A DNA stretch of 63,890 bases. It comes from an uncultured Lachnospiraceae bacterium. GTDB taxonomy: Bacteria > Bacillota > Clostridia > Lachnospirales > Lachnospiraceae. Position numbers and translations under genes: made by a program. The notes below the pieces were generated by a model. That model searched no databases. It was not told where the DNA came from and saw nothing but the letters and a program-made list of their open reading frames with translations. Shown piece by piece: positions 43,657 through 52,855 of the stretch. The stretch spans positions 1,467 to 65,356 of the forward strand of contig CAJUES010000014.1 of the NCBI GenBank assembly GCA_910585765.1, in the 5' to 3' direction. Each line of letters starts with the position of its first letter. Position 1 is the first letter of the stretch.

Positions 43657-44685
43657 TCAGATAAAATCTGCGATCCTGTAGATCAAATCCTCCGTATCTT
43701 TCCAGCCAAGACAGGGATCCGTGATGGATTTTCCATAGATGTGCTCACCGATTTTCTGGCAGCCTTCCTTGATATAGCTCTCAACCATGACACCCTTTAC
43801 GAGATTTGCCAGTTCGCCGTTGTTTCTGCGGGAGTGCATGACCTCGTGAACGATCCGGATCTGTTCCCGGAACTGCTTGTTGGAATTGCTGTGGTTCGCA
43901 TCTACGATGCACGCGGGATTGACCAGGTCGCGCTCGTTGTATTTTTCCAGCAGGCGGATGAGATCCTCGTAGTGATAGTTCGGGATGTTGCTGCCATGCT
44001 TGTTGACCGCGCCGCGCAGTATCGTGTGGGCGAGGGGGTTTCCTGTCGTGTTGACTTCCCAGCCGCGGTAGATGAAGGGGTGGGGATGCTGCGCCGCGTA
44101 CACGGAGTTGAGCATGACGCTGAAATCACCGCTTGTCGGATTTTTCATCCCGGCAGGCACATCGAAGCCGCTGACGACAAGGCGGTGCTGCTGATCCTCC
44201 ACGGAGCGCGCGCCGATCGCCACGTAGGAGAGGATGTCGGACACATATCCCCAGTTTTCGGGGTAGAGCATCTCGTCGGCAGCTGTCAGCTCGGACTCCG
44301 CCATGATGCGCAGCTGCATTTTTCTCATTGCGATGATGCCCTTTAGGAAGTCGGTTTCCTTTTCCGGATCCGGCTGATGTACGATGCCCTTGTAGCCGTC
44401 GCCTGTCGTCCTTGGCTTGTTGGTGTACACCCGTGGGATGAGGATCAGTTTGTCATTGACCTTCTCGTTGATCCTGGCAAGTCTCGAGACATACTCGCAG
44501 ACAGCGTCCTCGTTGTCGGCGGAACAGGGGCCTATGATCACAAGGAACTTGTCCGACCTGCCTGTAAACACATCGCTGATCGCCTGATCCCTCTTTTCCT
44601 TTAACGCCTGCATCGCGTCAGGGACAGGAAATTCCTCCCTGATCTGATCCGGCGTGGGCAGTTTTTTTATAAATTCAAAACTCAT
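43657..44685 (-). CDS. 3-deoxy-7-phosphoheptulonate (DAHP) synthase, class I AroG type
   Basis: 342 residues from the ATG at 44685 behind AAAGGAGC. Motifs: VIIGPCSADNEDAV near 49, LIPRVYTNKPRTTGDGYKG near 80 (phosphoenolpyruvate site), AIGARSVEDQQHRLVVSG near 155 and CIVDANHSNSNKQ near 258 (metal site). It condenses phosphoenolpyruvate with erythrose 4-phosphate, the first step of aromatic amino-acid synthesis. The N-terminal extension typical of feedback-regulated E. coli-type enzymes is present, so allosteric control by an aromatic amino acid is likely. Confidence 0.93.
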   Translation of the reverse strand: MSFEFIKKLPTPDQIREEFPVPDAMQALKEKRDQAISDVFTGRSDKFLVIIGPCSADNEDAVCEYVSRLARINEKVNDKLILIPRVYTNKPRTTGDGYKGIVHQPDPEKETDFLKGIIAMRKMQLRIMAESELTAADEMLYPENWGYVSDILSYVAIGARSVEDQQHRLVVSGFDVPAGMKNPTSGDFSVMLNSVYAAQHPHPFIYRGWEVNTTGNPLAHTILRGAVNKHGSNIPNYHYEDLIRLLEKYNERDLVNPACIVDANHSNSNKQFREQIRIVHEVMHSRRNNGELANLVKGVMVESYIKEGCQKIGEHIYGKSITDPCLGWKDTEDLIYRIADFI

Positions 44686-44731
44686 TGTCTTGCTCCTTTC
44701 GTATTTTGGGACAGCCCGTGAAAGGCTGCCG

Positions 44732-46102
44732 CTACCCCTTATCATATAACAAATAGCGTTTTAAGGCAAGGATTATTAGCAGATCAAACAGGACCTGGCT
44801 GATCAGTGTGCCGTAAATATAGCCCGAAAATCCGATCGAAGGGACAGATAGGAACACAAACACGAGCCGCAGCAGGATGCTGGACAGGTTAAAGAGGAAG
44901 GTGATCCCCGTCTTGCCCAGCCCGTGGAGGATGCTGCAGAGCGTGCCCGACATATACAGGAACGGGCAGACAAACGAGAGCGCGCGGATCTGGCTGGCGG
45001 CGATATCGCTGTCAAAGAGGGCTTTTCCGAGAAAATCCGCGAAAGTGAAGAAAAACAGAAAGCATGCCATGCCGAGCAGGAAGCAGAGACCGATAGTCAG
45101 ATAGATGGTTTTCTGTATCCGTTTGGTGTTGCCCTGTGCCTGTGCCTCCGATACGGATGGGAGCAGAAGGGAGGCGACAGAACCGGTAAAAGCGCAGGGA
45201 AACATGATGAGCGGGATCGCCATCCCGGAGAAGACGCCGTATATGGACAGGGCGTCGGAGGAGGAGTGCCCGCTGACAACAAGCATTTTGGGGAGCTGTA
45301 TCGTCTCGATGGTGGAGATAAAGCTGATGCATATCCTGTTCAGGCTGATGGGAAACGCCAGTGACAGGAGAGCGATCCCCTTGCGGCAGGAGACGGACTT
45401 GTGCAGGGGGAACTCCGCGTGATCCGGCTTGAGCGCGAGCATGAAGCACGAAAAAGCCGCCGAGAAAAATTCACCGACAAGAAGACCTACGCAGATATAA
45501 GACAATGACACGTTCAAACCTGCCTCCACGGAGAGCCGGAACAGGATGTAGACAGTCAGTACACGGCAGGACTGTTCGATGATCATGGAGCATGCGGGGA
45601 TCGCTGCCTTTTTCCTGCCGTAGAAAAAGCCGTTGATGCAGGAGTGTACTGTGGCGAGCGGGAAGGACAGGGCGCTGATGCGCAGCAGGGGGATGCAGCG
45701 CCGCTCACCGATGATGCTGGCTGCGATAAAGGGAGCCTGGGTAAAGACGATGTACGCCATGGAGCCTGAGAGCAGTACGGAGACTGCGATCCCGGTAAAG
45801 AGATAGCTGTACGCCTCGGCTGTCTTGTCCTTGTGGGACGCGGCGACAAAACGGGTGATAGCATTCTGTATACCGGAAGTACACACGGCGTGCACGATCA
45901 TCATGACAGGGGATATGAGCCCGAAGATCCCGAGACTCTCCTCGTTGAAAACGCGCGACAAAAAAATGCGGTAGAAGAAACCGATGAATTTGGTGACGAT
46001 CCCGGCGGCAGTCAGAAAGAATGCGCCAGTGATGATGGGATTTTTCAGATATTTCGGGGTGAGATAACGGCGAAGCTTTTTTGCAGAACAATTAAAATGC
46101 AT
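44732..46102 (-). CDS. SpoVB-like lipid-linked oligosaccharide flippase (MATE/MOP superfamily)
   Basis: 456 residues with about 12-14 helices. The start NPIITGAFFLTAAGIVTKFIGFFYRIFLSRVF, the SGIQNAITRFVA segment near 82 and the paired six-helix halves are those of SpoVB/polysaccharide transporters, which move lipid-linked precursors (lipid II in spore cortex synthesis) across the membrane. A general glycan flippase is the alternative. The gene is followed by DAHP synthase on the same strand (46 bases). Confidence 0.83.
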   Translation of the reverse strand: MHFNCSAKKLRRYLTPKYLKNPIITGAFFLTAAGIVTKFIGFFYRIFLSRVFNEESLGIFGLISPVMMIVHAVCTSGIQNAITRFVAASHKDKTAEAYSYLFTGIAVSVLLSGSMAYIVFTQAPFIAASIIGERRCIPLLRISALSFPLATVHSCINGFFYGRKKAAIPACSMIIEQSCRVLTVYILFRLSVEAGLNVSLSYICVGLLVGEFFSAAFSCFMLALKPDHAEFPLHKSVSCRKGIALLSLAFPISLNRICISFISTIETIQLPKMLVVSGHSSSDALSIYGVFSGMAIPLIMFPCAFTGSVASLLLPSVSEAQAQGNTKRIQKTIYLTIGLCFLLGMACFLFFFTFADFLGKALFDSDIAASQIRALSFVCPFLYMSGTLCSILHGLGKTGITFLFNLSSILLRLVFVFLSVPSIGFSGYIYGTLISQVLFDLLIILALKRYLLYDKG

Positions 46103-46234
46103 ACAAGGACTCCATCACATTCGCTTTTTATAATCTATGGAAAATTTTTACAAATATGTCTCCTGCACCCGATTTGCGTCAGGAAAAAAGCGAAAGCGAG
46201 TGATGAAGAAAAGATCGGGGCGCGTCCGCGGACA

Positions 46235-46263
46235 TTGACAGGAACAGGGCAGAATGATATCAT
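46235..46263 (+). promoter_or_regulatory. Sigma-A promoter of mnmA
   Basis: TTGACA (46235-46240), 17-base spacer, TATCAT (46258-46263), about 120 bases before the mnmA start. Confidence 0.65.
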
Positions 46264-46389
46264 CAAACAGGATCTCGGAACGTGAACATGCATCATACAT
46301 ATCATGAACAGGTTATAGAGAAGATGCTATGCAGAAAAATATTATTTAGAAATATATATAGAAAGTGGAAAGGCAGGGAAAGGATCGGT

Positions 46390-47469
46390 ATGAAAGAAAA
46401 GGTAGTAGTCGGGCTGTCCGGCGGTGTGGACTCGTCGGTGGCAGCGTACCTGTTAAAGAGACAGGGATATGATGTCATGGGTGTGACCATGCAGATCTGG
46501 CAGGAGGAGGAACAGGAGGCGGCTGCGGAGAACGGCGGCTGCTGCGGACTGAGCGCTGTGGATGATGCGAGGAGAGTGGCGGCTGCGCTCGACATACCGT
46601 ACTATGTGCTGAACTTTAAGAGCGCGTTCCGCGATCATGTGATCAACCCGTTTGTGGAGGATTACCTGCACGGGCGGACCCCCAATCCCTGTATCCTGTG
46701 CAACAGGTACGTGAAGTGGGAGGCGCTGCTTGGGCGGAGCGTGGAGCTGGGGGCAGACTACATCGCTACCGGACACTATGCGCGGATCATGCGCCTGGAA
46801 AACGGCAGGTATGCGGTGCGCAATTCGGTCACAGCCCGGAAGGACCAGACGTATGCGCTGTACAGTCTCACACAGTACCAGCTTGCGCACACGCTGATGC
46901 CGGTCGGGGAGTATGAGAAGGATGAGATCCGGGCGATCGCGCAGACACTTGGACTCCCTGTAGCTGCCAAGCCGGACAGTCAGGATATCTGTTTTGTGCC
47001 GGACAACGACTACGCGGCGGTCGTTCGGAGAGAGACGCCGGCGGACAGGCTGCCTGCGCCCGGGAATTTTGTCACTGCGTCCGGTGAAATATTAGGACAG
47101 CACAGAGGGATCATACACTACACGGTAGGACAGCGCAAGGGTCTGAACCTCGCGATGGGGCACCCAGTCTTTGTGACAGCGATCAGACCGGAGACCAACG
47201 AGGTGGTGATCGGGGAGGCGGAGGACGTCTTCACGGATTCCCTCGTGTGCGGCGATCTGAATCTCATGGCGGTCGAGGACATAGCGGAGCCGATGGAAGT
47301 GACGGCAAAGATCCGCTATTCCCATGCGGGGGAGGCCTGTGTGATCGAGAAATTGCCGGGCGGACAGATCAAATGCAGCTTTAAAAAGCCTGTCAGGGCT
47401 GTGACACCCGGACAGGCGGTCGTATTTTACCAGGATGACCATGTGCTCGGCGGAGGGACGATCCTCTGA
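46390..47469 (+). CDS. mnmA: tRNA 2-thiouridylase MnmA
   Basis: 359 residues from ATG 46390 (SD AAAGGA). ATP-pyrophosphatase loop VVGLSGGVDSSVAA near 6-19, GRTPNPCILCN near 95 with the first catalytic Cys, ATGHYARI near 123, and DSQDICFV near 198 with the second catalytic Cys. The C-terminal beta barrel is complete. It adds sulfur at position 2 of wobble uridine in Lys, Glu and Gln tRNAs. The usual partner, a cysteine desulfurase/NifU-like pair, is not adjacent. Confidence 0.96.
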   Translation: MKEKVVVGLSGGVDSSVAAYLLKRQGYDVMGVTMQIWQEEEQEAAAENGGCCGLSAVDDARRVAAALDIPYYVLNFKSAFRDHVINPFVEDYLHGRTPNPCILCNRYVKWEALLGRSVELGADYIATGHYARIMRLENGRYAVRNSVTARKDQTYALYSLTQYQLAHTLMPVGEYEKDEIRAIAQTLGLPVAAKPDSQDICFVPDNDYAAVVRRETPADRLPAPGNFVTASGEILGQHRGIIHYTVGQRKGLNLAMGHPVFVTAIRPETNEVVIGEAEDVFTDSLVCGDLNLMAVEDIAEPMEVTAKIRYSHAGEACVIEKLPGGQIKCSFKKPVRAVTPGQAVVFYQDDHVLGGGTIL

Positions 47470-47499
47470 CGGCAATACACATGCTAAAAAGAGAGCTCC

Positions 47500-48315
47500 T
47501 TACAGTTTAAGATACTCCGGCATGCGCGACTGGAAGATACAGTAATATCGGAAACCGCAGGCTTTTAACAGATCACATGCCTCGTCAAAGTGTGAGGCGA
47601 TATCCACCGGTGTGTGGGCGTCGGAGCCGATCGTGATGATCTCGCCGCCAAGTTCGCGGTAGCGCCTTATAATATCCGCGCAGGGGTTGGGCTGTCCGAG
47701 CCCGGTGCGCAGTCCGTTCGTGTTGAGCTCGATCCCTTTCCCGTTTTCGATCAGGTGTGTCAGGATCTGGTCGAAAATGTCGGCGTGTTTCGCGTAGGTA
47801 TATTTTTCGTTTTTGGTCGGACCGTACCGCACCACATAGTCGAGATGGCCATACACGTCGAAATACGGGAGCGATCTTGCGCATTCCAGGATCGTCTGGA
47901 AGTACTCCCGGTGCGCCTCCTCCTCGCTGCGCCCCTCAAAAAAGGAGGGATAATACGGATCCCTGCGGTTGCACAGATGGGAGGAGCCTATGATGAAGTC
48001 AAAGTCGTGGGACTTGGTATACACGGCGAGCGCGCGCTTCAAGTGCGTCTGCAGCCCCAGCTCCACGCCGAACCCGACTGTGATCTGATCCTTGTATTTT
48101 TCCCGGAGCTTCAAGAGCTCATACAGATAGGAGTCCGTGTTGAGCTCAAAGAGACCCTCCTCGCCGGGCGCATAGACATAATCGGGGTCGTAATGCTCCG
48201 TGATGCAGATGTGTGTCAATCCGAGAGCGACCGCCTTTTGGATCACTTCCTCCATCGGCGCGTCACTGTCCCCGGAGAAGCTGGTGTGGATGTGGTAGTC
48301 CGCCTTTATTGCCAT
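47500..48315 (-). CDS. hisK: PHP-domain histidinol-phosphatase
   Basis: 271 residues. PHP metal ligands in order: DYHIHTSFSGDSD near 6, ITEHYD near 39, a Glu in GVELGLQ near 84, GSSHLC near 107, YGHLDYV near 152, and GSDAHTP near 229. This complete set, and length, match the HisJ/HisK family, which removes phosphate from histidinol phosphate in histidine synthesis. Related PHP enzymes act on other phosphoesters, so the name is a family assignment. It converges with mnmA. Confidence 0.85.
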   Translation of the reverse strand: MAIKADYHIHTSFSGDSDAPMEEVIQKAVALGLTHICITEHYDPDYVYAPGEEGLFELNTDSYLYELLKLREKYKDQITVGFGVELGLQTHLKRALAVYTKSHDFDFIIGSSHLCNRRDPYYPSFFEGRSEEEAHREYFQTILECARSLPYFDVYGHLDYVVRYGPTKNEKYTYAKHADIFDQILTHLIENGKGIELNTNGLRTGLGQPNPCADIIRRYRELGGEIITIGSDAHTPVDIASHFDEACDLLKACGFRYYCIFQSRMPEYLKL

Positions 48316-48339
48316 ATAGAGCCTCCTTTACGGTACTGC

Positions 48340-48421
48340 AGCCTCCCGGAATCTCCCGCCGCACCTGCATCGCGGCGGATTCTTTTTGCGGTGACAGGTA
48401 CAGGGAGACTCCGGGAGTTGT
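48340..48421 (-). repeat. Folded element in the hisK leader
   Basis: Outer arms 48343-48357 and 48403-48417 pair in 14 of 15 positions; an inner perfect 7-base stem (48357-48363 with 48372-48378) lies inside. It begins 25 bases upstream of the hisK start on the minus strand, so it would fold in the hisK leader RNA. A regulatory leader or a palindromic repeat are both possible. Confidence 0.55.
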
Positions 48422-48722
48422 TTGATTGTATTGTCAGATATAATTTTCAGTCTACCACAGAACGGAGAAAAATAACATATAAAAACGTGTTCAATTCAAA
48501 ATATATTGGCAGGTAGAGTGTGTTTATAAATAATTTATAGATGTTTTTTCGTTTTTTTCAAAATATGTCTTGAATTTTATGGGATAATTAGGTAAAATAA
48601 ATTTGTTGATAAAATTTTGTCAATCATTTTACACAATATGCCGAATTGCTCTGTTTTTTCGACAGTTCATCTGTACAAAAATCGCTAAAATATCTGAGGC
48701 GGGGCTGCGGCTGTGTGGATTG
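48422..48722. other. AT-rich intergenic stretch upstream of gap
   Basis: About 300 bases of AT-rich sequence with several poly-T and poly-A runs. It should hold the hisK promoter (minus strand) and any regulatory sites of gap. I see no ORF and no recognisable riboswitch. A short CggR or CcpA site was not recognised. Confidence 0.5.
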
Positions 48723-48751
48723 TTGACAAGATAAAGATGATAAAATAATAT
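48723..48751 (+). promoter_or_regulatory. Promoter of gap
   Basis: TTGACA (48723-48728), 17-base spacer, TAATAT (48746-48751), only 24 bases before the start codon, so the leader is very short. Confidence 0.6.
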
Positions 48752-48775
48752 TATCTATTTTAGGAGGAAAATGAC

Positions 48776-49777
48776 ATGGCAGTAAGAGTAGCAATTAATG
48801 GTTTTGGCCGTATTGGTCGTCTTGCATTCAGACAGATGTTCAATGCAGAGGGATATGAAGTCGTGGCAATCAATGACTTGACAAGCCCTAAGATGTTAGC
48901 ACACTTGTTAAAGTATGATTCTTCACAGGGAAAGTATGCTTTGGCTGACACGGTTACGGCAGGAGAGGACACGATCACTGTTGACGGTAAGACACTGAAG
49001 ATCTACAAAGAGCCCGATGCAAACAACTGCCCTTGGGGAGAGTTAAAGGTTGACGTTGTGTTGGAGTGCTCAGGATTCTACACAAGCAAGGATAAGGCAC
49101 AGGCACACATCAACGCTGGTGCCCGCAAAGTTGTTATCTCTGCTCCGGCTGGAAATGATCTTCCTACAATCGTTTACAATGTAAATCACGAGACATTAAA
49201 GGCATCAGACACGATCATCTCTGCTGCTTCCTGCACAACAAACTGCCTGGCTCCGATGGCTAAGGCTCTCAATGATCTGGCAGGCATCAAGTCCGGTATC
49301 ATGAGCACGATCCATGCTTACACAGGCGACCAGATGATCCTTGACGGACCTCAGAGAAAGGGCGATCTGAGAAGAAGCCGCGCAGGCGCAGTCAACATCG
49401 TTCCGAATTCAACAGGCGCAGCAAAGGCAATTGGTCTGGTTATTCCTGAGTTGAACGGCAAGCTGATCGGTTCTGCACAGCGCGTACCGACACCGACAGG
49501 CTCCACAACGATCCTCGTGGCAACTGTTGAGAAATCTGTGACAAAGGAAGAGATCAACGCAGCTATGAAGGCAGCAGCTACAGAGTCATTCGGCTACAAC
49601 GAGGATGAGATCGTATCTTCCGATATCGTTGGCAGCACATATGGTTCTATCTTTGATGCGACACAGACAATGGTTGGCGCTGACAATCTGGTACAGGTTG
49701 TATCATGGTATGACAATGAAAACAGCTACACATCTCAGATGGTAAGGACGATCAAGTACTTCTCTGAGCTGGTATAA
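48776..49777 (+). CDS. gap: Glyceraldehyde-3-phosphate dehydrogenase
   Basis: 333 residues. NAD loop INGFGRIGRLAFRQ at 7-20, catalytic SAASCTTNCLAP near 149-160 (active Cys about 153), the HAYTGDQ segment near 180 with the catalytic His, RAGAVNIVPNSTGAAKA near 202 and SWYDNENSYTSQM near 311. Codon use is strongly biased (few rare codons), typical of a highly expressed gene. SD is TAGGAGG. It forms glycolytic 1,3-bisphosphoglycerate and NADH, and leads the gap-pgk-tpiA block. Confidence 0.98.
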   Translation: MAVRVAINGFGRIGRLAFRQMFNAEGYEVVAINDLTSPKMLAHLLKYDSSQGKYALADTVTAGEDTITVDGKTLKIYKEPDANNCPWGELKVDVVLECSGFYTSKDKAQAHINAGARKVVISAPAGNDLPTIVYNVNHETLKASDTIISAASCTTNCLAPMAKALNDLAGIKSGIMSTIHAYTGDQMILDGPQRKGDLRRSRAGAVNIVPNSTGAAKAIGLVIPELNGKLIGSAQRVPTPTGSTTILVATVEKSVTKEEINAAMKAAATESFGYNEDEIVSSDIVGSTYGSIFDATQTMVGADNLVQVVSWYDNENSYTSQMVRTIKYFSELV

Positions 49778-49809
49778 GCAGGTGCTCTAGTCAATAAAAA
49801 GACCTATTC

Positions 49810-49840
49810 AAGGTCCGGTCTTATGGACCGGACCTTTTTA
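49810..49840 (+). terminator. Hairpin between gap and pgk (terminator or attenuator)
   Basis: Perfect 11-base stem AAGGTCCGGTC with complement (49810-49820 and 49826-49836), 5-base loop, followed by TTTA. It should reduce read-through and so set a higher gap than pgk transcript level. Confidence 0.75.
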
Positions 49841-49866
49841 CAATTATTTAAAAGGAGAATGTTAAA

Positions 49867-51090
49867 ATGGGATTGAACAAGAAATCAGTAGATGATATCA
49901 ATGCAAAGGGAAAGAGAGTGCTCGTGAGATGCGATTTCAATGTACCGCTCAAGAACGGCGAGATCACGGACGAGACACGTATCGTGGCTGCGCTCCCCAC
50001 GATCAATAAGCTGGTGCAGGATGGCGGAAAGGTGATCCTCTGCTCTCATCTTGGAAAGGTTAAGAACGGCCCCAACGAGGGTGAGTCCTTGGCTCCGGTT
50101 GCAAAGAGGCTTTCGGAGAAGCTTGGCAAGGAAGTGAAGTTCATAGCGGACTACAATGTGACAGGTGCGGACACGACCGCGGCAGTGGAGGCTATGAGTG
50201 AGGGAGATGTCATCTTGCTGCAGAATACACGCTTCCGCGGCAAGGAGGAGACAAAGAACGGTGAGGAGTTCAGCAAGGAGCTGGCAGATCTCGCGGATCT
50301 GTATGTGTGCGACGCGTTTGGATCATCCCACAGGGCACATGCTTCCGTGGAGGGTGTCACAAAGTTTATCACGGCAAAGGGCGGCGAGAATGCAGTCGGC
50401 TATCTGATGCAGAAGGAGATCGATTTCCTCGGCAATGCAGTGGAGAATCCGGTGAGACCGTTCGTTGCGATCCTTGGCGGTGCGAAGGTTGCTGACAAGC
50501 TGAACGTCATCAACAACCTGCTGGAGAAGTGCGATACGCTGATCATCGGCGGCGGCATGGCTTTCACATTCCTGAAAGCAAAAGGGTATGAGATCGGCAA
50601 TTCCCTGGTAGACGACGAGAAACTTGACTACTGCAGGGAGATGATGGAAAAGGCTGAGAAGCTTGGCAAGAAGCTTCTTCTTCCGATCGATACCACGATC
50701 GCGGACGGTTTCCCGAATCCGATCGACGCGGAGATCTCTGTGGAAGTCGTAGATGCAGACAAGATCCCGGCTGGAAAAGAGGGGCTTGATATCGGTACAA
50801 AGACGGCGGAGCTTTTTGCGGATGCCGTGAAGTCAGCAAAGACAGTTGTGTGGAACGGACCTATGGGTGTGTTTGAGAATCCTACGCTTGCAAAGGGAAC
50901 GATCGCGGTGGCGAAGGCGCTCGCTGAGACAGAGGCGACTACGATCATCGGCGGCGGCGATTCCGCGGCGGCAGTCAACCAGTTAGGTTTTGCGGACAAG
51001 ATGAGCCACATTTCCACAGGCGGCGGCGCTTCCCTTGAGTTCCTGGAGGGCAAGGAGCTTCCGGGTGTAGTTGCGGCAGATGACAAGTAA
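49867..51090 (+). CDS. pgk: Phosphoglycerate kinase
   Basis: 407 residues. VLVRCDFNVPLKNGEI near 18-33 (substrate Arg and Asp), CSHLGKVKNG near 59, RAHASVEGV near 158, NGPMGVFE near 335 and GGGDSAAAV near 364 (nucleotide loop). Full length. It transfers the high-energy phosphate of 1,3-bisphosphoglycerate to ADP. Start is ATG behind AAAAGGAG. Confidence 0.98.
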   Translation: MGLNKKSVDDINAKGKRVLVRCDFNVPLKNGEITDETRIVAALPTINKLVQDGGKVILCSHLGKVKNGPNEGESLAPVAKRLSEKLGKEVKFIADYNVTGADTTAAVEAMSEGDVILLQNTRFRGKEETKNGEEFSKELADLADLYVCDAFGSSHRAHASVEGVTKFITAKGGENAVGYLMQKEIDFLGNAVENPVRPFVAILGGAKVADKLNVINNLLEKCDTLIIGGGMAFTFLKAKGYEIGNSLVDDEKLDYCREMMEKAEKLGKKLLLPIDTTIADGFPNPIDAEISVEVVDADKIPAGKEGLDIGTKTAELFADAVKSAKTVVWNGPMGVFENPTLAKGTIAVAKALAETEATTIIGGGDSAAAVNQLGFADKMSHISTGGGASLEFLEGKELPGVVAADDK

Positions 51091-51137
51091 GGGAAGGATT
51101 CGGACTGTGGCATCGAATCTTATGGAACAAGGATGAT

Positions 51138-51470
51138 ATGATGGAATTTACAGTGGCGGAAATATTGGAGATGCAGAGAAAACTGCAGGAACGGTACCGG
51201 AATGTCTGGCGTCCCCTTTCCCCGGAGACCGGACAGAACCAGCTCCTGTGGATGGTCGGGGAGATCGGCGAGGTCATCGATATCGTGAAGAAGAACGGAG
51301 GCCGTAACGCAGTGGAAAACCCGGATCTCAAGGCGCATCTTGTGGAAGAAATGACGGATGTGCTGATGTATTACGGAGATGTCATGCTCTGCTACGGTAT
51401 CTCCGAGGACGAACTGAAACAGGCATATATCCAGAAGTTTGAGAAAAATATGACTCGATGGGAAGCGTAA
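51138..51470 (+). CDS. MazG-like nucleotide pyrophosphohydrolase
   Basis: 110 residues. A four-helix fold with the metal-binding pattern GEIGEVIDIVKK near 41 and EEMTDVLMYYGD near 70 (E-x2-E...E-x2-D), the signature of the MazG/dUTPase-like all-alpha pyrophosphatases. The first helix carries LQERYRNVW. Such enzymes clear non-canonical or stress nucleotides. It sits between pgk and tpiA with gaps of 47 and 79 bases and is probably in the same operon. Confidence 0.8.
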   Translation: MMEFTVAEILEMQRKLQERYRNVWRPLSPETGQNQLLWMVGEIGEVIDIVKKNGGRNAVENPDLKAHLVEEMTDVLMYYGDVMLCYGISEDELKQAYIQKFEKNMTRWEA

Positions 51471-51549
51471 AAAGAAGCAAGGCAATATAAAATAACGTAT
51501 GGCTTAGCTCAACAATGATATTGATGTTGAAAAGGAAAGGAAAAGTTAC

Positions 51550-52299
51550 ATGGCAAGGAGAAAGATTGTAGCCGGCAACTGGAAGATGAATATGACTCCC
51601 AGTGAGGCTGTTAAATTGGTGCATGAGTTAAAGGATCTGGTAAAGTCTGATGATGTTGACGTCGTATACTGCGTGCCGGCGATCGATATCATTCCGGTTG
51701 TGGAGGCAGTTAAGGGCACAAACGTGGAAGTCGGCGCTGAGAATATGTATATCGAGGAAAAGGGCGCGTTCACAGGCGAGATCGCGCCGGCAATGCTCGT
51801 GGATGCGGGTGTGAAATATGTTATCATCGGACATTCCGAGCGTCGCGATTATTTCAAGGAAGATGACGCTTTCCTCAACAAGAAGGTAGCCAAGGCGTTT
51901 GAGCATGGTCTCACGCCGATCCTCTGCTGCGGCGAGTCCCTGGAACAGAGAGAGACAGGTGTCACGATGGACTGGATCAGACTGCAGATCAAGTCCGATC
52001 TGGTGGGCATCACAGCGGATCAGGTGAAGAAACTGGTCATCGCTTACGAGCCGATCTGGGCGATCGGAACAGGCAAGACAGCTACGACAGAGCAGGCACA
52101 GGAGGTCTGCAAGGGAATCCGCGACTGCATCGCTGAGATGTATGATGCAGCTACCGCTGAGGCGGTCCGCATCCAGTACGGCGGATCCGTGAGTGCGGCA
52201 AACGCGGCAGAACTCTTTGCACAGCCGGATATCGACGGCGGTCTTGTGGGCGGAGCGAGCCTGAAAGCTGATTTCGGAAAGATTGTGAATTATAAGTAG
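51550..52299 (+). CDS. tpiA: Triosephosphate isomerase
   Basis: 249 residues. AGNWKMNMTPSEA at 9-21 (Asn and Lys), VIIGHSERRDYF near 92 (His acid/base), AYEPIWAIGTGKTA near 165 (Glu base and loop 6), GGSVSAANA near 211 and DGGLVGGASLKADF near 230. All catalytic residues present. It interconverts dihydroxyacetone phosphate and glyceraldehyde 3-phosphate. No gpmI follows, unlike many Firmicutes. Confidence 0.98.
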   Translation: MARRKIVAGNWKMNMTPSEAVKLVHELKDLVKSDDVDVVYCVPAIDIIPVVEAVKGTNVEVGAENMYIEEKGAFTGEIAPAMLVDAGVKYVIIGHSERRDYFKEDDAFLNKKVAKAFEHGLTPILCCGESLEQRETGVTMDWIRLQIKSDLVGITADQVKKLVIAYEPIWAIGTGKTATTEQAQEVCKGIRDCIAEMYDAATAEAVRIQYGGSVSAANAAELFAQPDIDGGLVGGASLKADFGKIVNYK

Positions 52300-52318
52300 T
52301 CGGCAATATGCGATGAAG

Positions 52319-52361
52319 AGCACTAAATACAGGGGGCAAGGCATCTGTATTTAGTGCTTTT
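52319..52361 (+). terminator. Rho-independent terminator of the glycolytic operon
   Basis: 14-base perfect stem AGCACTAAATACAG (52319-52332) with 52345-52358, 12-base loop, followed by TTT. Confidence 0.88.
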
Positions 52362-52564
52362 GCGATTTCAATAGTTAGAGCGTGAAGGCATCACAGCAGA
52401 TTGCGGCAGGCACAGCAGACCGCGCGTCGGAATGCCGGAAAAGGGAAAGATTCGATTGAGAAAAACAACTGATTATGGTATGATTTATTAGGAAAGGACT
52501 GCATTTTGGTGGATTCGGCGCATATTGGATCCATAAGTATAACAAGTAGAAGGAGAATCATGAG

Positions 52565-52840
52565 ATGGAGTTCAAAATAAACGACAGAGACAAGATTACG
52601 ATGACGCATACAGGATTGCTGCCGGGGAAGAGCGGAAAAGTCATCCATGTGTGCTTTGAGAGAAAGACCGATGACAGGGACGACTATGCAGAAATCGTGC
52701 TGCCGAGCAGGAATGTGGTAAATTCGAGAGGGTTTGACGAGGGAGAACTCGCCCAGCTCCAACTCTACCTCAAAGAACAGGAGAAGAACATCATCAAAAA
52801 TGCAAAACAGATCAACCATGATCTGATCTTTAAGCTTTGA
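52565..52840 (+). CDS. Small protein of unknown function
   Basis: 91 residues, soluble, charged; SD AAGGAGA. The N-terminal half is beta-rich (FKINDRDKITMTHTG, SGKVIHVCFERKTDD, YAEIVLPSRNVV), the C-terminus is a helix (LQLYLKEQEKNIIKNAKQINHDLIF). I do not recognise the family. It is 15 bases ahead of the hybrid kinase gene and is likely co-transcribed with it, so it may act in the same signalling route (inference). Confidence 0.7.
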   Translation: MEFKINDRDKITMTHTGLLPGKSGKVIHVCFERKTDDRDDYAEIVLPSRNVVNSRGFDEGELAQLQLYLKEQEKNIIKNAKQINHDLIFKL

Positions 52841-52855
52841 GGAAATGATGACCAG

